Below are positions 44,659 through 53,007 of a stretch of 64,000 bases of DNA, one piece after another. The notes below the pieces were generated by a model that had not been told where the DNA came from, ran no database searches, and was given only the letters and a program-made list of their open reading frames with translations. Each line of letters begins with the position of its first letter. Positions within the stretch are counted from its first letter, which is position 1. A program made the translations under genes and the position numbers. This DNA is from Veronia pacifica (GTDB lineage: Bacteria > Pseudomonadota > Gammaproteobacteria > Enterobacterales > Vibrionaceae). The stretch is from positions 103,728 through 167,727 of the forward strand of contig NZ_LYBM01000004.1 of NCBI RefSeq assembly GCF_001707825.1. The letters are read 5' to 3'.

Positions 44659-45588
44659 TTAAAGTTGTTCGTTGATAACAAGTGCCAGTAAAGCCTGACG
44701 GGCATAGACGCCATTTTCTGCCTGCTGGAAGTAGTAAGCATAAGGCGTCTTGTCGACAGCGACCGTGATTTCATCAACCCGTGGCAGGGGATGGAGCACC
44801 TTAAGGTTATCTTTTGCGCCTTCAAGGCTTGGAGTGTCGAGAATGAAAGCCGCTTTGATATGGGCATACTCTGACTCGTCAAAACGCTCTTTCTGTACCC
44901 TCGTCATGTACAGAATATCGAGTTCTGGTACTACTTCATCAATACTGGTGTGCAGGCTGTAATGAATGCCTACTTCATCCAGTTCTTCCAGCAAGTAATC
45001 AGGCATTGCCAGTGCGTCCGGCGCAATAAAGTAGAATCGGTTGTTGTTGAATTTTGCCAGTGCCTGAGTAAGTGAGTGAACCGTGCGGCCATATTTGAGG
45101 TCGCCCACCATAGCGATATTCAAATTGTCCAAACGGCCCTGAGTCTCAGAAATACTGAACAGGTCGAGCAGAGTCTGGGTCGGATGTTGATTAGCGCCGT
45201 CTCCACCGTTAATCACTGGCACATTATTAGAGAACTCAGAAGCTAAGCGGGCTGCCCCCTCTTTGGGATGGCGCATCACAAAGGCGTCAACATAGGAGGA
45301 GATCACCTGTACTGAGTCAGATAATGTTTCCCCTTTTTTACCGGAAGAGGTATTTCCCGCGTCAGGGAAACCGATGACGGTACCACCGAGTCGCTGTATT
45401 GCCGTTTCAAACGATAGCCTAGTTCGGGTCGAGGCTTCAAAAAAGCAACTGGCCACAACCTTGTTCTTGAGCAGCGTTGGGTTGGGCTCTGCTTTCAGCT
45501 TTCCGGCTGTGCTGACAATCAACTCAAGTTCTTCGCGTGATAGCTCCGGGATGGAGATGATATGTTTATTGTACAGCGAGTTCGCCAT
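44659..45588 (-). CDS. pyrB: Aspartate carbamoyltransferase catalytic chain
   Basis: 309 residues. Carbamoyl-phosphate motif [12 protein letters not shown] (about 49-60), K-K-G-E-T-L, H-P-T-Q-T-L and H-P-L-P-R-V-D-E-I (about 268-276). It catalyses the committed step of pyrimidine synthesis, forming the PyrB6-PyrI6 holoenzyme. Preceded by a leader peptide and UTP-type attenuator (45626-45742), as in E. coli. Confidence 0.97.
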   Translation of the reverse strand: MANSLYNKHIISIPELSREELELIVSTAGKLKAEPNPTLLKNKVVASCFFEASTRTRLSFETAIQRLGGTVIGFPDAGNTSSGKKGETLSDSVQVISSYVDAFVMRHPKEGAARLASEFSNNVPVINGGDGANQHPTQTLLDLFSISETQGRLDNLNIAMVGDLKYGRTVHSLTQALAKFNNNRFYFIAPDALAMPDYLLEELDEVGIHYSLHTSIDEVVPELDILYMTRVQKERFDESEYAHIKAAFILDTPSLEGAKDNLKVLHPLPRVDEITVAVDKTPYAYYFQQAENGVYARQALLALVINEQL

Positions 45589-45625
45589 AGTCCCTTTTCC
45601 CTCTTACTTTGCGGTTTATCTGGCT

Positions 45626-45659
45626 AAAAAAAAGCCCCCTGAATCAGGAGGCTTTTTTT
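45626..45659 (-). promoter_or_regulatory. pyrBI transcription attenuator
   Basis: Stem AAAGCCTCCTGA / TCAGGGGGCTTT (one G-U pair) followed by eight Ts on the minus strand, 37 bases before pyrB, with the pyrL stop codon inside the stem. In E. coli, when UTP is low, polymerase pauses in the U-rich leader and lets the ribosome translating pyrL reach and disrupt the terminator; the same layout is visible here. Confidence 0.85.
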
Positions 45660-45742
45660 GAAAATCCGGTGATAACAAAAACGACGACCATTGCCAGATA
45701 TCGGCAAGTCTTAACCATGGTATGTAATGCTTGTTTTGGCAT
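45644..45742 (-). CDS. pyrL: pyrBI operon leader peptide PyrL
   Basis: A 32-residue peptide M-P-K-Q-A-L-H-T-M-V...G-F-S-K-K-A-S encoded by ATG 45742 to TGA 45644. The middle codons (V-V-V-F-V-I) give a U-rich RNA stretch, the UTP-sensitive pause region, and the stop falls within the attenuator stem. Too short for usual gene finders. Sequence is not conserved with E. coli PyrL, as expected for leader peptides; the call rests on architecture. Confidence 0.8.
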   Translation of the reverse strand: MPKQALHTMVKTCRYLAMVVVFVITGFSKKAS

Positions 45743-45872
45743 ACTGGGTCACTTTTGTTACAAATTGCGGTGGATTATACGCCGTTAAACCGTCTATGCA
45801 AGCCTGCGTCTAACTGATTGAACGTTAACCCTCTTTACGACGATTATAACCCTAATTATTAAATGGTGAGAA

Positions 45873-45894
45873 TAAAAACGCCCCCGTAAGGGAG
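45873..45894 (-). terminator. Rho-independent terminator after argF
   Basis: Minus strand GCTCCC-TTAC-GGGGGC stem followed by GTTTTTATT. Confidence 0.75.
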
Positions 45895-45946
45895 CATCTT
45901 CTAACAATCAGGCATTAGTTCCGACCACATGGAACCCTGTTTTAGG

Positions 45947-46951
45947 CTAGTCACCAAGTGTTGCGACTAATACCGCTTTGATGGTGTGCATACGGTTTTC
46001 TGCTTCGTCAAACACGATAGAATAATCGGATTCAAAGACATCCTCGGTGACTTCTAACCCTTTTATCCCGTGCTTTTCGGCAATTTCAGCACCAATGGTA
46101 GTTTCATCATTATGAAACGCGGGCAGGCAATGCATAAATTTAACGTGAGGATTGCCTGTCGCCTCCATCACTGCCATGTTCACCTGATAAGGTATCATCA
46201 TCGCAATGCGCTCATCCCATACCTCTTTGGATTCACCCATGGACACCCAAACGTCGGTGTAAATGAAATCGCATCCTTTCACGCCTTCTGTGACATTCTC
46301 TGTAAGAGTAATTTTTGCGCCGGTTTTTTTGGCAATCGCCTGACACTGTTCAACGAGCGAGGCATCCGGCCATAATGCCTGTGGAGCGACCAGCCGGAGA
46401 TCCATTCCCATTTTTGCTGCACCAACCATCAGGGAATTTCCCATGTTGTTTCTTGCATCGCCAAGGTAAGCAAAGGCGATTTCATGTAACGGCTTCCCTC
46501 TGCCGTGCTCTTGCATGGTGAGAAAGTCTGCCAGAATCTGGGTAGGATGAAACTCGTTGGTTAAACCATTCCAGACAGGTACCCCGGCGTGAGCACCCAA
46601 TTCCTCGACGATGTCCTGACCAAAGCCGCGATACTCAATGCCGTCATACATGCGACCGAGAACCCGCGCAGTGTCTTTCATCGATTCTTTGTGTCCTATC
46701 TGCGACCCGGATGGACCAATGTACGAAACCTGTGCTCCCTGATCAAAAGCAGCCACTTCAAATGCACAGCGGGTTCGGGTCGAGGCTTTTTCAAAGATCA
46801 ACGCGATGTTTTTGCCATTCAGACGTCGTTGCTCGTATCCGCCGTATTTTGCCTTTTTTAGATCGGCCGCCAGTGACAGCAGATGGGCAATCTCGCTAGG
46901 GGTGTAATCGAGCAGTTTCAGAAAATTCCTGTTTCTAAGGTTAAATGCCAT
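45947..46951 (-). CDS. argF: Ornithine carbamoyltransferase
   Basis: 334 residues from [10 protein letters not shown]; ten upstream codons are not family-like. Motifs: S-T-R-T-R-C-A-F-E (about 55-63), H-P-T-Q-I-L (about 133), D-A-R-N-N-M-G-N-S, and H-C-L-P-A-F-H (about 272-278). It joins carbamoyl phosphate to ornithine (arginine synthesis) or, in the deiminase pathway, works in reverse. The adjacent arcA upstream and an ARG-box pair (47012-47050) leave both roles open; the operator favours ArgR control. The name argF (or arcB) depends on that. Confidence 0.93.
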   Translation of the reverse strand: MAFNLRNRNFLKLLDYTPSEIAHLLSLAADLKKAKYGGYEQRRLNGKNIALIFEKASTRTRCAFEVAAFDQGAQVSYIGPSGSQIGHKESMKDTARVLGRMYDGIEYRGFGQDIVEELGAHAGVPVWNGLTNEFHPTQILADFLTMQEHGRGKPLHEIAFAYLGDARNNMGNSLMVGAAKMGMDLRLVAPQALWPDASLVEQCQAIAKKTGAKITLTENVTEGVKGCDFIYTDVWVSMGESKEVWDERIAMMIPYQVNMAVMEATGNPHVKFMHCLPAFHNDETTIGAEIAEKHGIKGLEVTEDVFESDYSIVFDEAENRMHTIKAVLVATLGD

Positions 46952-47011
46952 GTCATTGCTCCTTTCAGACGTCTGTTGCACACTCTGCGTCAGCTTATTG
47001 AACTGGCGTGC

Positions 47012-47050
47012 TTAGAATTCTTATCCATAAAATTTGAATAATTATTAATA
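47012..47050 (-). promoter_or_regulatory. Tandem ARG box, ArgR operator for argF
   Basis: Two 18-bp boxes separated by exactly three bases, 61 bases upstream of argF. The distal box TTTGAATAATTATTAATA matches the TGAAT-4-ATTCA consensus at all but one position; the proximal TTAGAATTCTTATCCATA is weaker (about 15 of 18). Box size, spacing and position are those of E. coli arginine operators, which the arginine-ArgR hexamer binds. Confidence 0.75.
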
Positions 47051-47252
47051 ATAGGTGAGATGATATTCGGTGATGACGCAGTTTTCAAGAAGGTTTTCTA
47101 ATTAAACATTCATAATTAGACAGACTTATTACGCCACAAATTGTTATTCATCCAGAACATGGCACTGATAGTGAGTCGCGACAAGGAGGTTTACAGAAAG
47201 CGGTGGCAGATAAGGTAGGGAGGAGATCAATGTTTCTTTTGCTTCGATATGA

Positions 47253-47276
47253 GGGCCGCTATAAATCAAGCGGCCC
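47253..47276 (-). other. Stem-loop between arcA and argF
   Basis: GGGCCGCT / AGCGGCCC stem with an eight-base loop, 17 bases after the arcA stop; no T-run follows. It could stabilise arcA mRNA or weaken readthrough into argF. The rest of this 341-base gap holds the ARG box and no gene. Confidence 0.5.
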
Positions 47277-47292
47277 AAAGCGATAAATATGA

Positions 47293-48513
47293 TTAGATAT
47301 CGTCTCTTTCCAGAGGACAACTCATACAGCGAGCGCCACCTCGTCCACGGCCAAGTTGGTCGCCAGGGATAGGTAACACAGTAATACCGGCTTTATCGTA
47401 CTTCTCATTGGTGTAGTGGTTGCCTTCATAGCCTATGACTACGCCCGGACGCACTGTCAGAACGTTGTTAGCATCGTTCCATTGTTCCCGCTCAGCTTCG
47501 AAGCTGTCGCCGCCGGTCGTAATGATTTGCAGCTGAGGGATCCCCAGCGCTTTTTCTACTGCAGACAGATAATTGCTATTTTGACTCACTTTCACCTGTC
47601 CGTCGCCCTTGTCAGTCAGGCTCCAGCACTGCATTGACGTGTTAATGACTTCGGGATAGACAGAGAAGGTATCTTTGTCCACATGGGTCATAACGGTATC
47701 GAGATGCATGTAAGAGCGGTTCTTAGGCAAGTCCAATACAATCACTTCTTTGGCTTGCTTGTGCTCAAACAGGCCGCGCGCCAATGCCTCAACACCCTGC
47801 GGCGTGGTGCGCTCCGACATGCCAATCAGTACGGTCTGGTTACCAATAACCAGTACATCACCGCCTTCAACCATGGCGTTGTCATAGTCGCAGACTTCTG
47901 CGCCAAGATAAGTCACGAAGTCGCCCTGAGCAAAATCTGGATGCCAGCGGTAAATGGCTCTCAAGTGGTTGGTTTCCCGTTGTCTGGCTAGCTTTGCCAT
48001 TGGATTGAGGGATACGCCACCGTAAACCCAGCAGGATGTATCTCGGGTAAATAGGTGATTAGGCAGAGGTTCGATAATGAAATCGGTTTTCTGATGAACC
48101 GACTGCATAATAGATTGAGAGGTGATATGGAAATCAATATAGCTCAAACCGCCAAGCAGTATTTCGGCCAGTTCATTGTGGTTAAGCTCATTGAGATAAT
48201 GGCGAACATCGCTGGCAAACTGGTGACCAAGGCGATAGGGACTGACCTGTGTATCAAGCAGCCAAGCTTTGGCTTCCGGTACGGCCAGGGTTTCAACCAA
48301 CAGGTCGTGAAGCAGTAATACTTCCACGCCCTGTTCTGTTAGGGTCTGTGCAAAAACATCGTGTTCTTTGCCTGCTCGCTCAACAGCCAGCACATCATCA
48401 AACAGGAGCTCCTGAAAGTTTGATGGCGTCAAGTGATTCAGGGCTCTCTCTGGGCGGTGTAACATTACCCGTTTGAGCTGGCCCACTTCTGAACCCACGT
48501 AAAATCGACTCAT
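47293..48513 (-). CDS. arcA: Arginine deiminase
   Basis: 406 residues. Motifs: [14 protein letters not shown] near the start, F-T-R-D-T-S (about 163), [15 protein letters not shown] (about 272) and the terminal [14 protein letters not shown] with the nucleophile Cys396. It converts arginine to citrulline and ammonia, the first step of fermentative arginine use. argF, next downstream, could supply the citrulline-to-ornithine step; carbamate kinase and the arginine/ornithine antiporter are not in the window. A long upstream region with inverted repeats likely holds its controls. Confidence 0.95.
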   Translation of the reverse strand: MSRFYVGSEVGQLKRVMLHRPERALNHLTPSNFQELLFDDVLAVERAGKEHDVFAQTLTEQGVEVLLLHDLLVETLAVPEAKAWLLDTQVSPYRLGHQFASDVRHYLNELNHNELAEILLGGLSYIDFHITSQSIMQSVHQKTDFIIEPLPNHLFTRDTSCWVYGGVSLNPMAKLARQRETNHLRAIYRWHPDFAQGDFVTYLGAEVCDYDNAMVEGGDVLVIGNQTVLIGMSERTTPQGVEALARGLFEHKQAKEVIVLDLPKNRSYMHLDTVMTHVDKDTFSVYPEVINTSMQCWSLTDKGDGQVKVSQNSNYLSAVEKALGIPQLQIITTGGDSFEAEREQWNDANNVLTVRPGVVIGYEGNHYTNEKYDKAGITVLPIPGDQLGRGRGGARCMSCPLERDDI

Positions 48514-48565
48514 ATCAATTCTCTCTCGCGATATAAATTCTCTCAGGCCAGTCTTTGTGCGACAT

Positions 48566-48599
48566 AATTTTGTCTCGCATTTAAGAGTGAGACAAAATT
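48566..48599 (-). repeat. Inverted repeat in the arcA 5' leader
   Basis: Arms AATTTTGTCTC and GAGACAAAATT, 11 bases each and exact, 12 apart, about 53 bases upstream of the arcA start. Hairpin or operator. Confidence 0.55.
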
Positions 48600-48725
48600 T
48601 AATGCCATATCACAACAGTAGGCGTGAAAACTCGGCGTGACAAAGTGAATGGAATTCGGCAGGTGAGCAATTTTAGCGAAATTGTGCCTGAATATGCGTA
48701 AATCCATTTATCACGTAATTAAGCT

Positions 48726-48786
48726 TTATTCACTTTGGCTGACTAGCGTTCCCGCTAACATCAAGATATATATACAAAGTGAATAA
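48726..48786. repeat. Inverted repeat TTATTCACTTTG...CAAAGTGAATAA
   Basis: Exact 12-base arms (48726-48737 and 48775-48786), 37 bases apart, with a third CAAAGTGAAT at 48641. The arms contain ARG half-site-like ATTCA/TGAAT but do not make a full ARG box. Confidence 0.6.
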
Positions 48787-49096
48787 GTACTTCCATTTAG
48801 TGTTGCTTATCTATGCTTATAAGCTGCAAAACTTAATCTTATCAACTTAATGACAATGTGCGCAAAATGATTTTTAATTCAAAATCAATAACTTGTGGTT
48901 TTTCTATGCGTGCACAGATAATGGCAAGGTTCGCAGGCAAGGTCAAATCTTGTTGTTTGTCAGGGTTGTCTGTAAGACTGGCAACAGAGACTGCTGAGTA
49001 CCGCTGGTCAGGTTGAAAACCGTAAATTTGCCATAGCCAAACCGTGTAATTAATGAGATATTGCGCCGGATTAATGAATAACGCTGGAGTATCCCG

Positions 49097-49492
49097 ATGA
49101 GCACCGCCGAACTAATTGAAGAACAGAAAGCCGAAACCCGCGAGATCATCGAGGCACTGCTGGCCGATGGCAGTGATCCGGATGCGCTTTATACCGTTGA
49201 GCACCATCTTTCTGCAGACCGCTTTGAGCAGCTCGAAGGCGCCGCTGTTGAGGCATTTAAACTGGGCTTCGATGTGTCGGAAGCAGAAGAGCTTGAGCTG
49301 GATGACGGCAGCAAAGTGATTTGTTTCGATGCCGTAATGGACAGTGCTCTGGATGCTGACCGTATTGATGAGCAGGTTGAGCAACTTGTCGCGTTGGCAG
49401 AAAAACACAACATTGATTATGACGGTTGGGGTACCTACTTTGAATCCGAAGGGGATGAAGAAGGTGACGACGCCGAGAGTGATGCTGAATAA
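49097..49492 (+). CDS. rraB: Ribonuclease E inhibitor RraB
   Basis: 131 residues. Starts [13 protein letters not shown], with Y-T-V-E-H-H-L-S and Y-D-G-W-G-T-Y-F-E as conserved RraB blocks, and a strongly acidic C-terminus (E-G-D-E-E-G-D-D). It binds RNase E and restrains degradosome-mediated RNA decay. Next to argF-arcA, similar to the enteric argI-rraB neighbourhood. Confidence 0.94.
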   Translation: MSTAELIEEQKAETREIIEALLADGSDPDALYTVEHHLSADRFEQLEGAAVEAFKLGFDVSEAEELELDDGSKVICFDAVMDSALDADRIDEQVEQLVALAEKHNIDYDGWGTYFESEGDEEGDDAESDAE

Positions 49493-49512
49493 GCACTCTC
49501 ATCTTGCGAGAT

Positions 49513-49538
49513 AAAGCCAGCGATCACGCTGGCTTTTT
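49513..49538 (+). terminator. Rho-independent terminator after rraB
   Basis: Stem AAAGCCAGCG / CGCTGGCTTT with T-run; between convergent rraB and the MarR-GNAT gene. Confidence 0.88.
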
Positions 49539-49545
49539 TGTCTGT

Positions 49546-50433
49546 TCAGCGCAGCATTTTTCTCATCGTCACGAAATCTACCTGTTGTCGGTCGGTGTCT
49601 GCATGTTCAACGGAGTGAAAACCAAGTGTTTGAAATAACGCGATAGCACCAGTCTGGTCTGTTGCTACGACTACCTCACAATAGTTGAACCCGTGTTTCC
49701 GCGCGCATTTAAGAGCCCTGACTGCGAGTAGACGGCCAAAGCCTTTCCCACGTAGTGATTTGGTCAGGTAAAGATTGTGTAGCTGCGCGCCAGTTGCATC
49801 TTCCTCAATCGGCCGGATACCGCCACCACCAAACAATTTGCCCTGTTTTACGATCACCCAGTAGGCACTTTGCGGTGATACTGGGTTAAGCTGTAAATCC
49901 GTTTGAGTACTTGCCGCATCTTTCTTTTGTTCTGTCAGACACCTAGCGATAATGGTGGCCATAGCCGCATGGTCAGCAGGTTCGAAGTCCCTTACCGTAT
50001 AAGGCTTTTGGGCTTCGGTCATTTCCATCGCACGGTTATAACGAAACAGCGACAAAGAAAGCTGTTCAATTTCGTCATTATCTAACTGCGCCAGATAGTG
50101 ATCGATTTCTTCGTTGATTTGAAGGTGATGAGAGCCTAGACGTTGTTTTCCTTGTTCAGTCAGTTTGTATAAAGGCTGGTTATTATCGGGACTCACTTCA
50201 TAGCTAACATTGCCATTGTTTTGCAGAATTGCCAGAGTGCGTGAAGCATTTGCGGTATCAATATTCAGCGTTCTTGCCAGTGTATCCGCCGCCATTTCGC
50301 AGTGCTCAAGCTCGATCATCGCATGGCATTGAACGGTTGTCAGTCCTGCATTCCCGTAGATATTGTCCAGCAGTCCCCTGTGACGTAATAACTGTCTGAC
50401 CAAACCCCGAATTTCTCTGGCTCCTGTCGCCAT
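49546..50433 (-). CDS. MarR-family regulator fused to a GNAT acetyltransferase
   Basis: 295 residues. Residues 1-140 form a MarR winged helix (L-T-T-V-Q-C-H-A-M-I-E-L then the recognition helix L-N-I-D-T-A-N-A-S-R-T-L and the wing near 75-90). Residues 148-295 form a GNAT domain with the acetyl-CoA pyrophosphate loop L-R-G-K-G-F-G-R-L-L (about 228-237) and the A-L-F-Q-T-L-G-F-H-S ending. The combination is a known class of bifunctional regulators; substrate unknown. A DNA-binding protein that could sense or modify a small molecule is the reasonable inference. Confidence 0.9.
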   Translation of the reverse strand: MATGAREIRGLVRQLLRHRGLLDNIYGNAGLTTVQCHAMIELEHCEMAADTLARTLNIDTANASRTLAILQNNGNVSYEVSPDNNQPLYKLTEQGKQRLGSHHLQINEEIDHYLAQLDNDEIEQLSLSLFRYNRAMEMTEAQKPYTVRDFEPADHAAMATIIARCLTEQKKDAASTQTDLQLNPVSPQSAYWVIVKQGKLFGGGGIRPIEEDATGAQLHNLYLTKSLRGKGFGRLLAVRALKCARKHGFNYCEVVVATDQTGAIALFQTLGFHSVEHADTDRQQVDFVTMRKMLR

Positions 50434-50771
50434 TGTCGACCTTTTCCTTATTGCAGACTTTGGTCTTCACCACAGTCAGTATTCTGATTTGTTTTTATTA
50501 TACCTGAGCCGTTTCAATATGCAGGCTTGAGAGGAGGTTGGTATTAGTCCAACCTGCTAATGTTTTTTGAGACCTTTCCTGATGGTTAATATGAAAAAGG
50601 TGAAAAAGGTGTATAGGAAATTCAACAAAGATGGCAGTTTTTGGCAGCACTCGCATTATGGATAGATGGAGTAAGAATTAACCCGCAAATATTGCTGCTA
50701 AAGCCCTTTGATTTTTCGTTAACTGTCAGAATATTTTCGCTTTTACTATTCGTACAAGGAGAAAATAAAAA
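50434..50771. other. Intergenic region before yjgN-like gene
   Basis: 338 bases without a gene. A small stem AGGTTGG / CCAACCT (50535-50555) followed after eight bases by six Ts could be a leader terminator or end of a short RNA on the plus strand; no promoter assigned. Confidence 0.45.
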
Positions 50772-51935
50772 ATGCAAAATCGGTTGGTATTCCATGGTAA
50801 GGCTGGAGAGTTCTTCGGTATCTGGATTGTAAATCTGGTGCTGTCGATAATCACTCTGGGAATTTACTCAGCATGGGCCAAAGTCAGAACAAAAAAATAC
50901 TTTTATGGGAACACAGAGCTGGCTGGCGACCGCTTTGACTACCATGCTACACCTGTTCAGATTCTGATTGGTCGAATTATTGCTGTTGTTCTTCTCGCAG
51001 CTTGGGTGATCTCTCAGAGCCTTCTTCCACAGGTGGCGCTTATTGCCGCCCTGATCTTCATGCTACTGCTACCTGTTCTGGCGAGAAACAATGCCAGATT
51101 TGATTCAAGCATGACAAGTTATCGCAATGTGAGATTCAGTTTCGCGGGTGACTTGTTGGGAGCCTATATTGCCTTTGTTGGCCGTCCTCTGCTGCTGGTC
51201 GCTGTTGTTGCTGGTGCGACGTTTCTCGCTTTCGGTGTGAGCGGTGCAGTGGGCATGGTGGTGTCAGTGCTGGCCTTTCTTATCGCTGCGATTGTCGGCT
51301 ATGGCTGGGTAATCCGGGGCATCATGTCTTACTTTGCCAACGGTTACCGTTATGGTGAAAAGGCATTTTCTGCGACGCTTTCAACGGGTTTCTTTGTTAA
51401 AACCTACTTACAGGCTTGGCTGATCGGCTTGGCGATTGGCATCGCGTTGATGGTGGTGGGAGCGCTATTTTTCTCCGGTCTGGCACTCACACTTATTTCG
51501 GTGGCGAGTTCAGGCGATCCTTCCAGTATCTTTAATAGCGATCTGGCGTCAGGTAGCACATTTGCGCTCGTTATCGGCTTGTATCTCTTTGCTCTCGTTT
51601 GCGGGATCGTGGTGACGTCGTTTGTTGCTGTCCGCACCCGAAACTATGTTTTCGGCCAAATGCTGACAGAAGGTGAAGACAAGTATCAGTTACGCTCTGA
51701 GATAACGCTGGGTGCTTTTGTTTGGCTGACTGTATCAAACTTTCTTGCTCAACTGGTGACTTTGGGTCTCGCAAGACCGTGGGTGCTGGTTCGGACATCG
51801 CGCTATCTGGCTTCGGTAACGGCTGTAGAGGGCGACATGAGCCTACTGCGCACCGCAGATTCTGGAGATCAAGCAACATCATCAATTGGCGACGAAGTCT
51901 CGCAGGCCTTTAATTTGGAAGTTGGGCTTAACTGA
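50772..51935 (+). CDS. DUF898 (YjgN family) membrane protein
   Basis: 387 residues after AAGGAGAAAATAAAAA, a clear ribosome site. N-terminal F-H-G-K-A-G-E-F-F-G-I-W, the repeated L-G-I-Y-S-A-W-A-K-V-R-T-K-K-Y-F-Y-G-N-T block and the late L-G-L-A-R-P-W-V motif are DUF898 signatures; six or more membrane helices. Function unknown. Its stop overlaps the start of the M48 peptidase gene by one base (TGATG), a constant pairing in this family, which suggests that they act together. Confidence 0.9.
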   Translation: MQNRLVFHGKAGEFFGIWIVNLVLSIITLGIYSAWAKVRTKKYFYGNTELAGDRFDYHATPVQILIGRIIAVVLLAAWVISQSLLPQVALIAALIFMLLLPVLARNNARFDSSMTSYRNVRFSFAGDLLGAYIAFVGRPLLLVAVVAGATFLAFGVSGAVGMVVSVLAFLIAAIVGYGWVIRGIMSYFANGYRYGEKAFSATLSTGFFVKTYLQAWLIGLAIGIALMVVGALFFSGLALTLISVASSGDPSSIFNSDLASGSTFALVIGLYLFALVCGIVVTSFVAVRTRNYVFGQMLTEGEDKYQLRSEITLGAFVWLTVSNFLAQLVTLGLARPWVLVRTSRYLASVTAVEGDMSLLRTADSGDQATSSIGDEVSQAFNLEVGLN

Positions 51936-52939
51936 TGATCTCGGGCATCGCCTATCAGGCTGGACGTTCAGACAAGTACGATGCAGAGCTGGATATGTTG
52001 CCGGGCGACCGTGTGAGGTTGAATATTGATGGTATTTGGGTTGAGTCAGCGTTAAGTGAGCTGGAACTCGGCTCAGATGTTGGCGGTTTAAGGCTTCAGG
52101 TGCGGTTTCCTCAGGGACAACTTTTCATTCCTGATGATATGGCAAAGGTGCCCGACGCCTTGAGGCCAAAACGTGGCTGGCTCAAGCGGACAGAAGACAA
52201 CATCCTACTGGTTCTTGCCAGTGTGGTAATTTGTCTACTGTTTGTCTGGCTTGGATACTTTCATGGTTTACCAGCAGCTACACGCGGCATTGTGTCGGTT
52301 TTGCCAGACGATGTGCCCGAGCTGGTGGCCGAGCAGGTGATGACCGAGCTGGACAAAACCACGTTTCAGTCATCATCGTTGACGGCAGACAAACAGGCTG
52401 AGCTTCAACAGCGCTTTGCCGGACTGGTCAGCCAACTTCCGCCGATGCCCTTTGCGCCCAAACTTGAATTCCGATCATGGGAAATGGGGCCTAATGCCTT
52501 TGCTCTCAGCAATGGGACCGTGGTGGTGATGGATTCACTGGTCGCGCTGAGTAAAGCTCCTGAGGAACTCGACAGTATTATTCTGCACGAGCTCGGTCAT
52601 GTTTATCATGAGCACGTCATGAAATCTGTGGTCAGGGCAGGGCTGTTGTCTGTGGCTGTGACTGTGATGACAGGGGAAAGCTCCGGCGCTATCGATATGT
52701 TGGCAGGGGCAGGAACCTTGGTTGCTGTGACGGGCTTTTCTCGTGAGTTGGAGACCGAGGCTGATGCGTTCTCGGCCCAGTATATGATGGAAATCTATGG
52801 CACGACTGCACCGATGGCTACCATGTTCCGCCGACTTGCTTCATCTTCTGACTCGGGTGAGCTGCCGCAATGGTTAAGCACCCACCCCGATATTGATGAC
52901 AGGATCCAAGCGGTTGAGAATGCTGGTATGACGGACTGA
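51935..52939 (+). CDS. M48-family metalloprotease, membrane-anchored
   Basis: 334 residues. An N-terminal soluble domain (about 1-75), one membrane helix (about 89-108), then an M48/Oma1-type peptidase domain with zinc motif H-E-L-G-H (about 219-223) and the third ligand in E-L-E-T-E-A-D-A-F (about 268). Ends with a L-S-T-H-P-D-I-D-D-R-I motif usual in the family. Translationally coupled to the DUF898 gene; the peptidase may work on or with that membrane protein. Confidence 0.9.
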   Translation: MISGIAYQAGRSDKYDAELDMLPGDRVRLNIDGIWVESALSELELGSDVGGLRLQVRFPQGQLFIPDDMAKVPDALRPKRGWLKRTEDNILLVLASVVICLLFVWLGYFHGLPAATRGIVSVLPDDVPELVAEQVMTELDKTTFQSSSLTADKQAELQQRFAGLVSQLPPMPFAPKLEFRSWEMGPNAFALSNGTVVVMDSLVALSKAPEELDSIILHELGHVYHEHVMKSVVRAGLLSVAVTVMTGESSGAIDMLAGAGTLVAVTGFSRELETEADAFSAQYMMEIYGTTAPMATMFRRLASSSDSGELPQWLSTHPDIDDRIQAVENAGMTD

Positions 52940-52955
52940 CATGTCATCGGGAAAT

Positions 52956-52988
52956 AAAAAAGGGCTACCCGTCAGGCAGCCCTTTTTT
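52956..52988. terminator. Bidirectional terminator between M48 gene and valS
   Basis: Stem AAAAGGGCT / AGCCCTTTT around ACCCGTCAGGC, A- and T-runs on both sides, between convergent genes. Confidence 0.85.
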
Positions 52989-53007
52989 TGTATCGCTCTA
53001 TTGAATA

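Larger units (their letters stand above)
48514..49096. other. Regulatory-looking intergenic region between arcA and rraB
   Basis: 583 bases with no real gene. It holds an inverted repeat in the arcA leader (48566-48599) and three copies of CAAAGTGAAT or its complement (48641-48650, 48728-48737, 48775-48784). Divergent promoters for arcA and rraB must lie here. Confidence 0.6.

Noticed and set aside
48726..48786. ARG boxes upstream of arcA
   Set aside because: Half-sites are present, but the best 18-bp match has four or more mismatches and lacks a tandem partner at 3-bp spacing.
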